Below, in pieces: positions 1 through 10,900 of a DNA stretch of 64,000 nt. Under the pieces are notes generated by a model. It worked only from the letters and a program-made list of their open reading frames with translations, made no database searches and had not been told where the DNA came from. A program made the position numbers and the translations under genes. The stretch is from NCBI RefSeq assembly GCF_033115175.1, contig NC_084833.1, forward strand, positions 50,740,716 to 50,804,715. Direction: 5' to 3'. Position 1 is the stretch's first letter. Every line of letters starts with the position of its first letter. Source of the stretch: Lepus europaeus. Its lineage: Eukaryota > Chordata > Mammalia > Lagomorpha > Leporidae.

Positions 1-269
1 CAGAAAGGTCTTCCATCCATTGGTTCACTCCCCAATGGCTGCAATGGTTGGACCTGCGCCAGGCCGAAGCCAGGAGCCAGGAGCTTCTTCCCGGCCTTCC
101 ACGCAGGTGCAGGGGCCCAAGGACCTGGGCCATCTTCTACTGCTTTCCCAGGCCACAGCAGAGAGCTGGATTGGATGAGGAGCAGCCAAGACTAGAACCG
201 GCGCCCATATGGGATGCTGGCGCCGCAGGTGAAGGATTAACCTACTTTGAAACAGCCAGCGCTGGCCCC
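1..269 (-). repeat. CSINE (C-repeat SINE), cut by window edge
   Basis: Lagomorph C-repeats are tRNA-derived SINEs. Read on their own strand they start GGGGCCGGCGCTGTGG, carry a GTTCAAGTCCC-type B box, and end in a CT-rich tract, AAATAAATAAATCTTT and poly(A). Here the head (CCAGCGCTGGCCCC on +) lies at 256-269 and the body runs left off the window. Confidence 0.92.
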
Positions 270-274
270 AAAAA

Positions 275-905
275 AAGTGGTAGTTTCTAATCTCCACTAT
301 GAGGTGGCACCTTTGGCAGGCAGTTAGGGTTAGAAGAGGTTATGATGTTGGGGCCCCAAGATGGGATCAGTGCCTTTGAAGAAGAGGACTTGGCCGGCGC
401 CGTGGCTTAACAGGCTAATCCTCCACCTTGCGGCGCCGGCACACCGGGTTCTAGTCCCGGTCAGGGCGCCGGATTCTATCCCGGTTGCTCCTCTTCCAGG
501 CCAGCTCTCTGCTATGGCCCGGGAAGGCAGTGGAGGATGCCCAAATCCTTGGGCCCTGCACCCGCATGGGAGACCAGGAGAAGCACCTGGCTCCTGGCTT
601 CAGATCAGCGCGATGCGCCGGCCGCAGTGGCCATTGGAGGGTGAACCAGCGGCAAAAAGGAAGACCTTTCTCTCTTTCTCCCTCTCTCTCACTATCCACT
701 CTGCCTGTCAAGAAAAAAATAAATAAATAAATAAAATAAAATAAAAAAATGAAGAAGAGGACTTGACACCAGAACCCTCTCTTTCCATACAATGAGAAAG
801 CAGGAAGCCCGGATGACAGTCCCCACCAGAACTCAATCTGCTGCACCTTGATCATGGATTTCCTAGCCTCAAGAAGTTTGAGAAATAAATGCTTATTGTT
901 TAAGG
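275..905 (+). repeat. Possible LTR-type ancient repeat, split by a SINE
   Basis: The pieces 275-376 and 765-905 resemble an old mammalian LTR-like repeat, with a GGGATCAGTGCC block and an end reading AGAAATAAATGCTTATTGTT. They are split by the CSINE2B at 392-749. The family assignment is from memory of similar repeats and is weak. Confidence 0.3.
392..749 (+). repeat. CSINE2B, full length
   Basis: This is the CSINE2B family: head GGCCGGCGCCGTGGC, box region GGTTCTAGTCCCGG, tail CTGCCTGTCAAG then A-rich DNA. A perfect 15-bp target duplication (TGAAGAAGAGGACTT) lies at 377-391 and 750-764, so the insertion is fairly young. Confidence 0.95.
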
Positions 906-946
906 GAGAAGAATGCTATCATAGTGTAATCTTTAAAATGTGAGAG

Positions 947-1106
947 GAGGAGCCGGTGCTGTGGTGTAGTAAGGTGAGCCTTCGCCTGTGGCACGAGCAT
1001 CCCCTATGGGTACCAGTTCAAGTCCTGGCTGCTCCACTTCCAATCCAGCCCTCTGCTGATCACCTGGGAAAGCAGCAGAAGATGGCCCAAGTGCTTGGGC
1101 CCCTGT
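947..1106 (+). repeat. CSINE, 3' truncated
   Basis: The head and B-box half of a + strand CSINE. It breaks off in the middle (near CTGTACTCAGGTG) and is fused to the opposite-strand SINE that follows, suggesting a deletion joined two elements. Confidence 0.85.
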
Positions 1107-1395
1107 ACTCAGGTGGAGAGAGATTTTCCTTTTGTGGTTTCCCACCCCCAAAAGGCTGTAATGGCCAGGGCTGGGCCAGGCTGAAACTAGGAGACAGAAC
1201 TCCATCTGTGTCTCCCATATGGGTGACAGGGGCCCAAATACTTGCACCATCATTCACTGCCTTCCTAAGCACAATAGCAGGGAGTTGGGTCAGAAGCAGA
1301 GTAGCCAGAACTCGAACCAACACTTTGATATGGAATACCACTGTCCCAAAGAGGCAGCTTAATCCCCCTGTGCCACAATGGTAACCCCTGTTATT
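1107..1395 (-). repeat. CSINE, part of a duplicated head-to-head pair
   Basis: A minus-strand SINE lacking its tail. Its sequence and the spacer that follows closely match 33430-33756 (shared CTGTCCCAAAGAGGCAGCTTAA), so this is copy A of a composite unit. Confidence 0.85.
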
Positions 1396-1410
1396 GGAAG
1401 TTTTATAATA

Positions 1411-1736
1411 GGGGCCAGTGCTGTGGTGTAGTAGGCTAAGCCTCTGCCTGAGGTGCTGGCATCCAGTATAGGCACTGGTTCTAGTCCTGGCTGCTCCTCT
1501 TCTCATCCAGCTCTCTGCTTATGGCCTGGGAAAGCAATGGAAAATGGCCCAAGTGCTTGAGCCCCTGCACCTGGGTGGGAGACCCAGAAGAAGCTCCTGG
1601 CTCCTAGCTTCAGATCGTCTCAGCTCCAGCTGTTGCAGCCATTTGGAGAGTGAACCAGCAGGTGGAATACCTTTCTGTCTCTCCCTCTCTCTGACTGTAA
1701 CTCTGCCACTCAAATAATAAATCTTAAAAAAAAAAA
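1411..1736 (+). repeat. CSINE, full length
   Basis: Complete from GGGGCCAGTGCTGTGG to AATAATAAATCTT plus poly(A). It shares the diagnostic variant AGTAGGCTAAGCCTCTGCC with the + strand SINE at 33757, the other half of the composite unit. Confidence 0.93.
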
Positions 1737-1789
1737 ATCGGTAGCTTAACCCACTGTGACCCAAAATTAGGGTTTGTTTGTTTGTTTGT

Positions 1790-2121
1790 ATTTTTTGACA
1801 GGCAGAGTGGACAGTGAGAGAGAGACAGAGAAAAAGGTCTTCCTTTGCCGTTGGTTCACCCTCCAATGGCTGCCAAGGCCGGTGTGCTGCGGCCAGCGCA
1901 CCACGCTGATCCGAAGCCAGGAGCCAGGTGCTTTTCCTGGTCTCCCATGGGGTGCAGGGCCCAAGCACTTGGGCCATCCTCCACTGCACTCCCGGGCCAC
2001 AGCAGAGAGCTGGCCTGGAAGAGGAGCAACCAGGACAGAATCTGGCGCCCTGACCAGGACTAGAACCTGGTGTGCTGGCGCCGCAGGCGGAGGATTAGCC
2101 TACTGAGCCACAGCGCCGGCC
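1790..2121 (-). repeat. CSINE2B, full length
   Basis: From a T-rich start and GACAGGCAGAGTGGACAGTG to the head GCGCCGGCC at 2113-2121. Imperfect target duplication CAAAATTAGG / CAAAACTAGG. Confidence 0.93.
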
Positions 2122-2369
2122 AAAACTAGGTTTTTATCCTGATTGTGTTGGTGATCACACAAGTCTAAACATGATCAAATTGTCTCGAACTAAGTACACA
2201 AGTGGGTGCCAGCAAAACTGGTGAAATAAGGATGGGTTAATATGTCAATTTCCTGGATATCAAATTGCACTGTAATTTTCAAGACGTTACCATTGGGAGA
2301 AATATGAGGAGGAGTATATGGGATCTCTGGATTCATGCCCCTTTACGATTATCTCAAAAATGAATGTAC

Positions 2370-2462
2370 AGGGAGAAGGTGTTTAGCCTAGCGTTTAAAA
2401 CACCAGAGTGCCTGGGTTCAATTGACTCTGCCTCCTGGCTCCAGCTCTTGCTGTGTGCCTCT
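2370..2462 (+). repeat. CSINE3-type SINE fragment
   Basis: Shows the older C-repeat signature (TTTAGCCTAGCG..., GTGCCTGGGTTCAATT), lacking its 3' half. Between 2122 and 2369 I see only unique AT-rich DNA. Confidence 0.6.
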
Positions 2463-2509
2463 TGATTTGTTAAAGTTCATGGAAAATGCTTATTATGAAA
2501 AGATGTGTT

Positions 2510-2832
2510 GGGGCCACCGCCTGCAATGCCAGTATCCCGTAAGGGTGCCGGTTCAAGTTCCGGCTGTTCCACTTCCTATCCAGTCTCTGCTATCGCCTGG
2601 GAAAGCAGTAGAAGATGTCCCAAGTCCTTGGGCCCCATGCACCCGTGTGGGAGACCCAGAAAAAGCTCCTGGCTCCTGGCTTCAGATTGGCACAGCTCGA
2701 GCCTTTGTGGCCTTCTGGGGAATGAACCAGCGGATGAAAGACCTCTCTTTCTCTCTCTCTCTCTCTCATTCTGCCGCTGCTTCTCTGTAACTCTGCCTTT
2801 CAAATAAATAAATAAACCTTAAAAAATACACT
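2510..2832 (+). repeat. CSINE with a short deletion after the head
   Basis: The head reads GGGGCCACCGCCTGC, so about 30 bp containing the A-box region are missing. The rest is intact to the A-rich tail. Target duplication AAAAGATGTGTT / AAAAGATGTGCT at 2498-2509 and 2833-2844. Confidence 0.93.
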
Positions 2833-2844
2833 AAAAGATGTGCT

Positions 2845-3699
2845 AGGTTTTAAAATTTTGAATGAAAATACACAGGCTCAGAAAGGCACTCTTAAAATGC
2901 TGTCACACATGGTTTTTATGGTCTTTATGATGTGTTTTAGGTGTTCATAGGATTTATTTTTTGCTTGATGATACCAAAAAGGAAAACACTCAGAATAACT
3001 GGATTCCAGATGCATGAGGTACTATTTGTGTTCAATCCCTAGGAAGGTGAACATGTTAATAAGTGCAGGTTCTGTCAGATCTCTCTGTATGCACAATACG
3101 TTGCTAAGCCAAATGTTTTGTTATTAATAACAAATAAAACCTGTTTTGGCGGGAGTTTGGAAGTGGTTTGAGGGAATCTATGGCACCTCAAATGAGCAAA
3201 AGCAAAGATGCTGGTGGCTGACTGTAGCTGTAACAATTAGATCTTTACAGATGGCTAGACTCCTTTAAGGCTGCGTTTCCATGTACTTAAAAAAAAAAAA
3301 AATTCAATCTACACAAAAGAAGCCATCACTAAATAGCAGAAACGGCACCAGCGTGGCGTGACTGCCTGTTGAAGCAATTCCCGCCCTACTGCTGAGATTC
3401 GGATTCAGCTACCAGACACCACGAATTCGCGTGGATCTTGGTATAACCTAGTGGCGCTTATTAAAAGAACTGAAAATACTTTCCCAATAGTAAATAGTTC
3501 CCAATAGTAAATAGTACCTCAGTTGGTTTGGGGAGCAATTGGGCTTCCAGCTCCAGGTGCAGAACTGTTCCACACAGACCACGTAGCCTTAGGCAAACGT
3601 TCCCCTTGCCTTCCAGAACAAACTTCCCTCGTTTCAGCTCCTAGAAGTAAGTATTTCCACGCAGCGTTTACATGGCATTCGCGCTTAACTCGGCGCCTG
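2845..3699. other. Unique upstream DNA, no gene seen
   Basis: Non-repetitive 5' flank of COPB1. A 15-base A run lies near 3288-3302. Frames here are short and have no recognisable protein content. Confidence 0.6.
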
Positions 3700-3849
3700 G
3701 ATTGCAAGGAAAACGTAATAAATATCTACTCCCATTCACCTCAGTCGCCTAAGCCAACCATATACCCGAAGGGAGGAAGAAAACAGGGCGCTTGCCGCGC
3801 GCAACTGCAGGACGGAGAAGGCGTGTCCTCTCCGACTCGCCGTAGGTGC

Positions 3850-3987
3850 TAGGTGGCTGCTGCTTCGGTCCCCACCCCACCCCCTTCCACGTCAGCCAAG
3901 GACTCGGAGGAGCCGCCGCCGCCGCCGCGGGTTGCAGTCCAAATAGACGGTCCCGCGGTGACCCCAGCCGCTGCCCCTCGGAGCCAG
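3850..3987 (+). other. COPB1: COPB1 exon 1 (5' UTR)
   Basis: The likely donor is GCCAG|GTAGCG after 3987. A second candidate donor, TTG|GTGAGC, lies after 4022 and could give a longer exon. The 5' boundary is inferred only from the CpG island. The exon is non-coding because the ATG lies in exon 2 behind an in-frame stop. Confidence 0.65.
3887..3894 (-). promoter_or_regulatory. UPR element-like TGACGTGG site
   Basis: CCACGTCA on + is TGACGTGG on -. This equals the core bound by XBP1, ATF6 and CREB3-type bZIP factors. Those factors are known to raise expression of secretory-pathway genes, so the site fits a COPI gene. Occupancy is inferred, not shown. Confidence 0.5.
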
Positions 3988-4754
3988 GTAGCGGACCTCG
4001 AGCCCCCCAGTCGCGGAGGCTTGGTGAGCCGGGCAGAGTCGGAGGAACTGCCTCTCTGGCTGAGAGATGCGAACGGCAGCTACTAGGCCGCTCGCTCCGG
4101 GCCTGGCAAAGGGGAACGGGTCGGGGTGGGGGCTGGGGGCTGGGAAGCTCTGGGCCGGACGCCCATCTCAGCTCGCGTTACCGATCGGGGTCTTCTGCCT
4201 CCCAAGACTCCGGGCTCACCCTTTGAGGTGGGGCCTGCTTTGCTGGAGGCGTGGGAGAGGGAAGTGGGTGGGTGAGCTGGGGGTGCAGCGCACCGATTGA
4301 GGGACCCCCAGACGCCGTGGGCGTCGCCTTGTGCCCGCGATAAAGCGCTTTAAAGTTTTGGCAGAGTAGTCACATAGCATCTCTTAATTTGAGCAGTTCT
4401 GATTGTATATTCTGTTAAAAATAGTGTTTTGTAACGTTGAGGGTGGGCTGGGGGACTGTCACTGTTTTTGACCCTTAATTCTGCTGTACAACATTCTCAA
4501 ACCCTGGACAGCCAGAGGAATAGGGGAATCGGACGTGCTATACCTTAGTCCGGGGCTGACAAGGGTGGGTGTTTTGTGTTAGAATTTATTTTCATGTGAA
4601 CACAATATAGAACGGTCCTTCCCATTTAGTACTTGAAAACTCGTAAGCCAAACGCAATGAACTTTAGCAATAAAGAACACAGTAGTTTATTGGTTTGTGA
4701 GTTTTTTTTTTTTTTTTTAAACGTGTAATGATGTCCCTGTATTTATTTTTCTAG

Positions 4755-4906
4755 ATTTTCTGGCATCTGTTTATTCTTAAGTCTTCTATCTGGGGTTGAT
4801 TATTAACTGGAAACCATGACGGCTGCTGAGAACGTGTGCTATACGTTAATTAACGTGCCAATGGATTCAGAACCACCATCTGAAATTAGCTTAAAAAATG
4901 ATCTAG
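4755..4906 (+). CDS. COPB1: COPB1 exon 2 (start codon, aa 1-30)
   Basis: Acceptor TTTTTCTAG ends at 4754; donor CTAG|GTAATG follows 4906. Translation starts at 4816 with A at -3, after an in-frame TAA at 4804. The exon encodes the N-terminus beginning [15 protein letters not shown] and ends one base into codon 31. Confidence 0.97.
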
Positions 4907-7900
4907 GTAATGCTTATAGTATTTTGAGAATGAAATGAATATAATGCTCTTTTACATTGCATGGTTCTTTATAATTATGAATGCTTTAGTTTTATCTAAA
5001 TTCTTTTTTTCTAATGAAAATGTATTGCCTTTTGACTTGCAGTATTGGTTTTTGGAAATAAGACAACATCTCAGTTATGCTTGCTAAAGCTAAAGAAATG
5101 CAGTCACTGAGTTATCAGATACTTCTCAGACTTAATTGTGCAGTTCAGTATATTATACTTAAATGTAGTTGATAATTCTTTGGAGATAACAGGTTAAGAA
5201 TTTGTATTAGAATGTCTTAATTCCTTTCTGCGCTTATCTTCCTATTACTTAGCTTATAAAACCAAAAAATTCAACATTGGAATCAATGTGTTTTTCCCTA
5301 AAATGTTAAACTTTTTATTTTTAAAGCATTTTTGCCAAGAAGGAAACAAGAACAATATTCCTTTTTTTTTTTTTTTTTTTTTTTAGTTATTTGAGAAACA
5401 AGACAGAGTTCTCACTTTCTGGTTCACTCCCCAGCCAAAGCTGGGACCCTAGAACTCAGTCTGAGTCTCCCATGTCTCCCAGGGTGCCCATTTAGCAGGA
5501 AGCTGGAGCTCTGAGCAGAGCTTAAACTCCAATCTAGGCACTCTGGATATGGGATGCAGGTGTCTCAAGAGGCATCCTAACCAAAAACCAAATGCCCAAC
5601 CCTGTATTTCACTTTAATTTATTTTAAATTATGAGTAATTTTTTAAAAAATGTATTTCATTTCGTTTGAAAGGCAGAGAGAGAGACAGAGATCTTTCATT
5701 TCCTGGCTTACTTCCCAAATGCGCACCGCAGCTGGGGCTGGGCCACGCCAAAGCAAGGGGATGGGAACTCAACCCAGGTTCCTACATTGGTAGCAGGATT
5801 CAAGTACTTGAATCAGCACTGGCAGCCTCCCAGGGTGTACATTAGCAGGAAACTAGAATTAGAAGCAAAGTCAGGACTCAAACCCAGGCACTCTGTTAAG
5901 GGATGCAGTCTCCCAAGCAGCATCTTAACCACTGTACCAAACACCCACCCCGTTTATTTTCCTTTTAAAAGTGTATGTATGCCCTGTCTCCTTTGTGTGA
6001 TTTTGTCAAGAAAAAAAATTATTTTAGGGGTGGGCATTTGTTGCAGTGGTTGTGATGCTACTTGGAACACTCACATCCCATATCAGAGTGTCTGGTTTTG
6101 GAGTCCATTTCTGATTCCAGCTTTTGCTGATACACACTCTGGGAGGCAGCAGATGGCAGCTCAGGTACTTAGATGCTGCCACTCACGTGGGAGACCCGGA
6201 TTTTCTAGGCTCCTGGCTTTGGTCTGGCCCAGCCCCAGCTGTAAATGGGTACTGGGGGAGTGAAACAAGGAATGGAAGGTCTCCCTCCCTCCCTCCCCCT
6301 TCCCCTCCCTCTCTCATATTTATTTGAAAGAGTTACACAGAGAGAGGAAGAAACACAATGCTTGTGCTTCTTTCTTTCAAATAAATGAAAAAATAAATTT
6401 TAAATAACAGTTTCTAAAGTAATGATCCTCCCTTAATTGAATTTCTAAAAATAAATATAATTTATGGGCACGCATTGTGGCATAATGGGTTAAGTCACCG
6501 CCTACAACACCAGCAACTTATGGATGCTGGTTGGAGTCCCAGCTGCTCCACTTCCTATCCAACTTCCTGCTAATGCACCTGGGAAAGTATGGACACCTGC
6601 ATCCAGATGGGAGACATGAATGAAGCTCCTGGCTTCTGGCGTTGGCCTGGACTAGCAGTGGTGGTTTCAACCATTTAGGGAGTGAACCAGCAGATAGAAG
6701 ATATCTCTATCTCTCCTTCTCTCTCTCTCTTTAACCCTGCCTTTCCAATAAATAGAATAAATCTTAAAAATAAAATAAATATAACTTAAGCTGATAGAGT
6801 GCAATAAAGAATTAGACTTCAGATATGGATAGTATTTAATGTCGGTTTTTGGTGTGGCAGTTAATGCTCATCTTGTATCAGAATGCCTGGGTTTATGTAC
6901 TATCCTTGACTCTTGACTCCGACTTCCTGCCAGCGGGCATCCTGGGACATAGAGGCTAGTTACCTGGCTCAAGTAGCTGGGCCCCTGCCACTCACATGGA
7001 AGGACTGGATTGAGTTCCAGGCACCCAGCTTTGGCTCGGTAGCCCATGCAACCATTTGAGGAGTGAACCAGCAGATTGGAGCACTCAATCACTTGCTCTT
7101 GCTCTCTTTCTGCCTCTTTAATTAATTACTTTCAAAGTGGACAGCATCTTTAGAAGGTAGTTTGCAGAAAAGGGATTTTTATTTAGTATTTTATTTGCCT
7201 ATTCTCAGTTCTTAATCATCAGTAATGGAATACCTCCTGATTTGAGGTTACTCAATATTAAATTCTGTTGAGTCTTTTATAGAGAGGGGAAAAGAAGCCC
7301 TCTTTTTTGCCATTTAAACTGATACTATTAAATACAAAAGCCACATATGAGTTTTTTTTGTTGTTTGTTCATGTGAGATAATTGAATAGAATACAAATCA
7401 GTGAATATGCTTTCATCACTGCTTTTTTTTTTTTATAATTTAAAAGTTTTAGGGGCTAGCACTGTGGCGCAGTGCGTTAAAGCCCTGGCCTGAAGCGTGG
7501 CATCCCATATGGGCGCCAGTTCTAGTCCCAGCTGCTCCTCTTCCAGTCCAGCTCTCTGCTATGGCCTGGGAAAGCAATAGAAGGTGGCTCAAGTCCTTGG
7601 GCACCTGTACCCACATGGGAGACCTGGAAGAAGCTCCTGGCTCCTGGCTTTGGATCGACACAGCTCTGGCTGTTGCAGCCATCTGGGGAGTGAACCAACC
7701 AGTGGATGGAAGACCTCTCTCTGTCTCTATCTTTCTCTGTAATTCTATCTTTCAAATAAATAAAATAAATCTTTAAAAACAATTTTAAAAGTTGTAATTA
7801 GATCCTAAAAATATGTAAGGCTGTGGCTGGGAAGATAAAGAATAAAACTGATTTTAATTTGAACAAAACCTTGTCTTAATTATAGCTGCATTAATTATCT

Positions 7901-10900
7901 TCCTCCAGTCAGTAAATAAGTAGTCTCTAATGCATATATTTTTGCCTTTAAGAGTTGAGATGAGAAAAAAAAAGTTTAGAAACTCTTTTCCAAGTTTTTC
8001 TCTTTTTAAAAAAAATTTTTTTTAGTTTATTTGAGAAATAGAGAGAAGACAGCTTCCATCCACTGGTTTATACCCCTAAATGCCTGCAACAGTTGGGGCC
8101 TGGCTAAAACTGGGAACTAAGAATGCTATCCAGGTCTCAGTGTGGGTGGCAGGAACCCAGTTATTTGAGCCATCACCTCCACCTTGCTCTGCATTGGCAG
8201 GAAGCTGGAATTAGAAGTCAGAGCCAGACATCAAACCCAGGCACTCTAACATGGGGTGCAGTCATCTTTATAGTGCTAAACATCTGCCCCATCACATTTT
8301 GGTTAAATAGTGAGTGACTGTTTTCTTTACCTTCAGTCACTGGAACTGAGCTCTGAAAACTATACTCCCTGGAGTAGGAAATACACAGTATATTTTGATG
8401 AATTCTGAATTGATATTTTAAATTTTCTATATTGGGGGGGGGGCAGCGCTGTGGTGCAGTGGGTTAAAGCGCTGGCCTGAAGCGCTGACATCCCATATGG
8501 GCACCGGTTCAAGTCCCGGCTGCTCTACTTTTGATCCAGCTTTCTGTCATGGCCTGGGATAGCAGTGGAAGATGGCCAAGTCCTTGGGCCCTTGCACCCT
8601 CGTGGGAGACCTGGAAGAAGCTCCTGGCTCCTGGCTTCGGAACAGCGCAGCTCTGGCCATTGTGGCCATCTAGGGAGTGAACCAGCGGATGGAAGACCTC
8701 TCTCTCTTTCTCTGCCTCTCTCTGTAACTCTTTCAAAATAAATAAAATAGATCTTTAAAAAAAATAAATTTTCTATATTTTTGATAGTATTCCTAGAAGA
8801 AGGAAGCTCTGGGAATTTGAAGATGTGAAAAGAAACAACATCCTTTTTTCACCTCAATTTGAGTTATTGTAATAAATGGAAATTGGAGTGGGAGTCCTTA
8901 AAATATAAATGGTGTAGTTTTTGGTTTTGTTTTTTTTTTTAAGTTTGCAGTTACTTCTAAAATGTTCAAGTTCTATTATAGATGGAGTTCTAAGGTGATA
9001 CAGCTTTGTGCCTTTTGGACTTTGTGTCCTTTATGTTATCAAACAGGAGAAAAAATAATTCAGAGAGTAGAACGTTGCCTGATCTGTTCTTTTTTTAAGA
9101 TTTATTTATTTATTTGAAATTCAGAGTTACACAGAGAGAGAAGAAGAGGCAGAGAGAGAGAGAGAGAGAGAGAGAGGTTTTCCATCCGATGGTTCACTCC
9201 CCAATTGGCCGCAGTGGAGCAGCTGGGTCTCGAACTGGCCCCTGTAAGGGATTCTGGCATTGCAGGCCAGGGTGTAAACCTGCTGCACCATAGCTCTGGC
9301 TCCCAGGTTTATTTTTATAGCTACTGTCATTCATTTCTCTTGATAGTTTATTTTTTCATGTTCATAGAATTAAAAACAAAGTTTACCCCGATTGATACTC
9401 ACTTCATCTTTTTATATTTATTTTTTAATTTGATACAACACACATTTCACATGTGGTAGGACATAGAAGACTTTGAAGCAAGTAAAGATGCATGAGAAGT
9501 TAGTCTGTTTTAAAAATGCTGACATAGGGCAGGTAGTTAGGGTGCTGATTGAAATGCCCACATCTCTTATTGGGGTTTGAGTTCTGGCTCTCTCTGTCTC
9601 CTGATTCTCTCTTCCTGTTAATGTGTACCGTGTAAGGCAGCAGGTGATGGCTCAGATACTTGGAACCCTACCTCCCACAGGGGAGACACTGATTGAATTC
9701 AACGCTCCCAGCTCTAGCTTGGCCCAGCCCCCACTGCTGTACAAGTTTGGGGAGTGACCCAGTAGATAGAAGATTTCTCTGTGTCTCTGTACCATTCAAA
9801 TAAATAAATAATATAAATATTGACTCTCATTGGATATATTTAGCAGTAACTTTGTGTTTGCATTCCAGATACCTTAGGATGTCTGTTCTGCAACATGTGA
9901 AAATATGGTAGCCATAGTATATAGCCTTTGGAGACCAGAAGCAACTTTGGACTTAGCTAGTGCAATTCTTCTGAAATTGGAATCTTTCCTATGACCCTAC
10001 CATGTGGTCATGTACAATCTCTGTAAGGATTTTATTTGAGAGGTAGAGTTACAGACAGACAGAGGGAGAGACAGAAAGGTCTTTCTTTCCTTTTTTTTTT
10101 TTTTTTTTTTGAGAGGTAGAGTGGACAGTGAGAGAAAGACAGAGAGAAAGGTCTTCCTTTTCCATTGGTTCACCCCCCAATGGCCGCTGTGGCTGGCGCA
10201 CCGCGCTGATCCAAAGGCAGGAGCCAGGTGCTTCTCCTGGTCTCCCATGGGGTGCAGGGCCCAAGCACTTTGGCCATCCTCCACTGCACTCCCGGGCCAT
10301 AGCAGAGAGCTGGACTGGAAGAGGAGCAACCAGGACAGAATCCGGCACCCCGACCAGGGCTAGAACCCAGTGTGCCGGCTCCGCAGGTGGAGGATTAGCC
10401 TATTGAGCTGCGGTGCCGGCCAAAGATTTATTTTTTTTGTTTGAAAGACAGAGTTACAGAGAGAGTTAGAGACAGAGAGAGAGGTCTTCCATCCGCTGGT
10501 TCACTCCCCAAATGGCCGCCAATCCAAAGCCAGGAGCCAGGAGCTTCTTCCGGGTCTCCACGCGGGTGCAGGGGCCTAAGGAGTTAGGCCATCTTCTACT
10601 GCTTTCCCAGGCCACAGCAGAGAGCTGGATGGGAAGAGGAACAGCCGGGACTTGAACCAGTGCCCATATGGGATGCCGGTGCTTCAGGCCAGGGCTTTAA
10701 ACTGCTGCACCACAGCGCCGGCCCCTTAGAAAGGTCTTTCATCTGCTGGTTCACTCTCCAAATGGCCGCAAGGGCCTGAGCCAATCCAGAGACAGGAGCC
10801 TGGAGACCCTCTTCTGGGTCTCCCACTCAAGTACAGGGGCACAAGCACTTGGGCCATCTTCTACTGCTTTCCCAAGCCATAGCAGAGAGCTGGATCGGAA

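Larger units (their letters stand above)
3700..4345 (+). promoter_or_regulatory. COPB1: COPB1 CpG-island promoter
   Basis: GC content and CpG density rise sharply here against an AT-rich surround. The stretch contains CCACCCCACCCCC (an SP/KLF-type GC box) at 3872-3884, a (GCC)n run at 3912-3930, and no TATA box near the likely start. The pattern fits a housekeeping promoter. The likely start region is 3845-3890. Short GC-rich frames here are not convincing genes. Confidence 0.85.

Noticed and set aside
451..855. Frame of 134 codons on minus, and similar frames of 100-170 codons throughout
   Set aside because: They lie in C-repeats; the recurring peptide pieces are the SINE body translated in different frames, not a protein family.
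4067..4300. Short GC-rich frames downstream of exon 1
   Set aside because: Expected in any CpG island; the region is promoter-proximal intron 1 and the frames carry no family signature.
5787..6263. Frame of 158 codons on +
   Set aside because: It spans two CSINE3-type SINEs and the join between them; no domain and no splice context.
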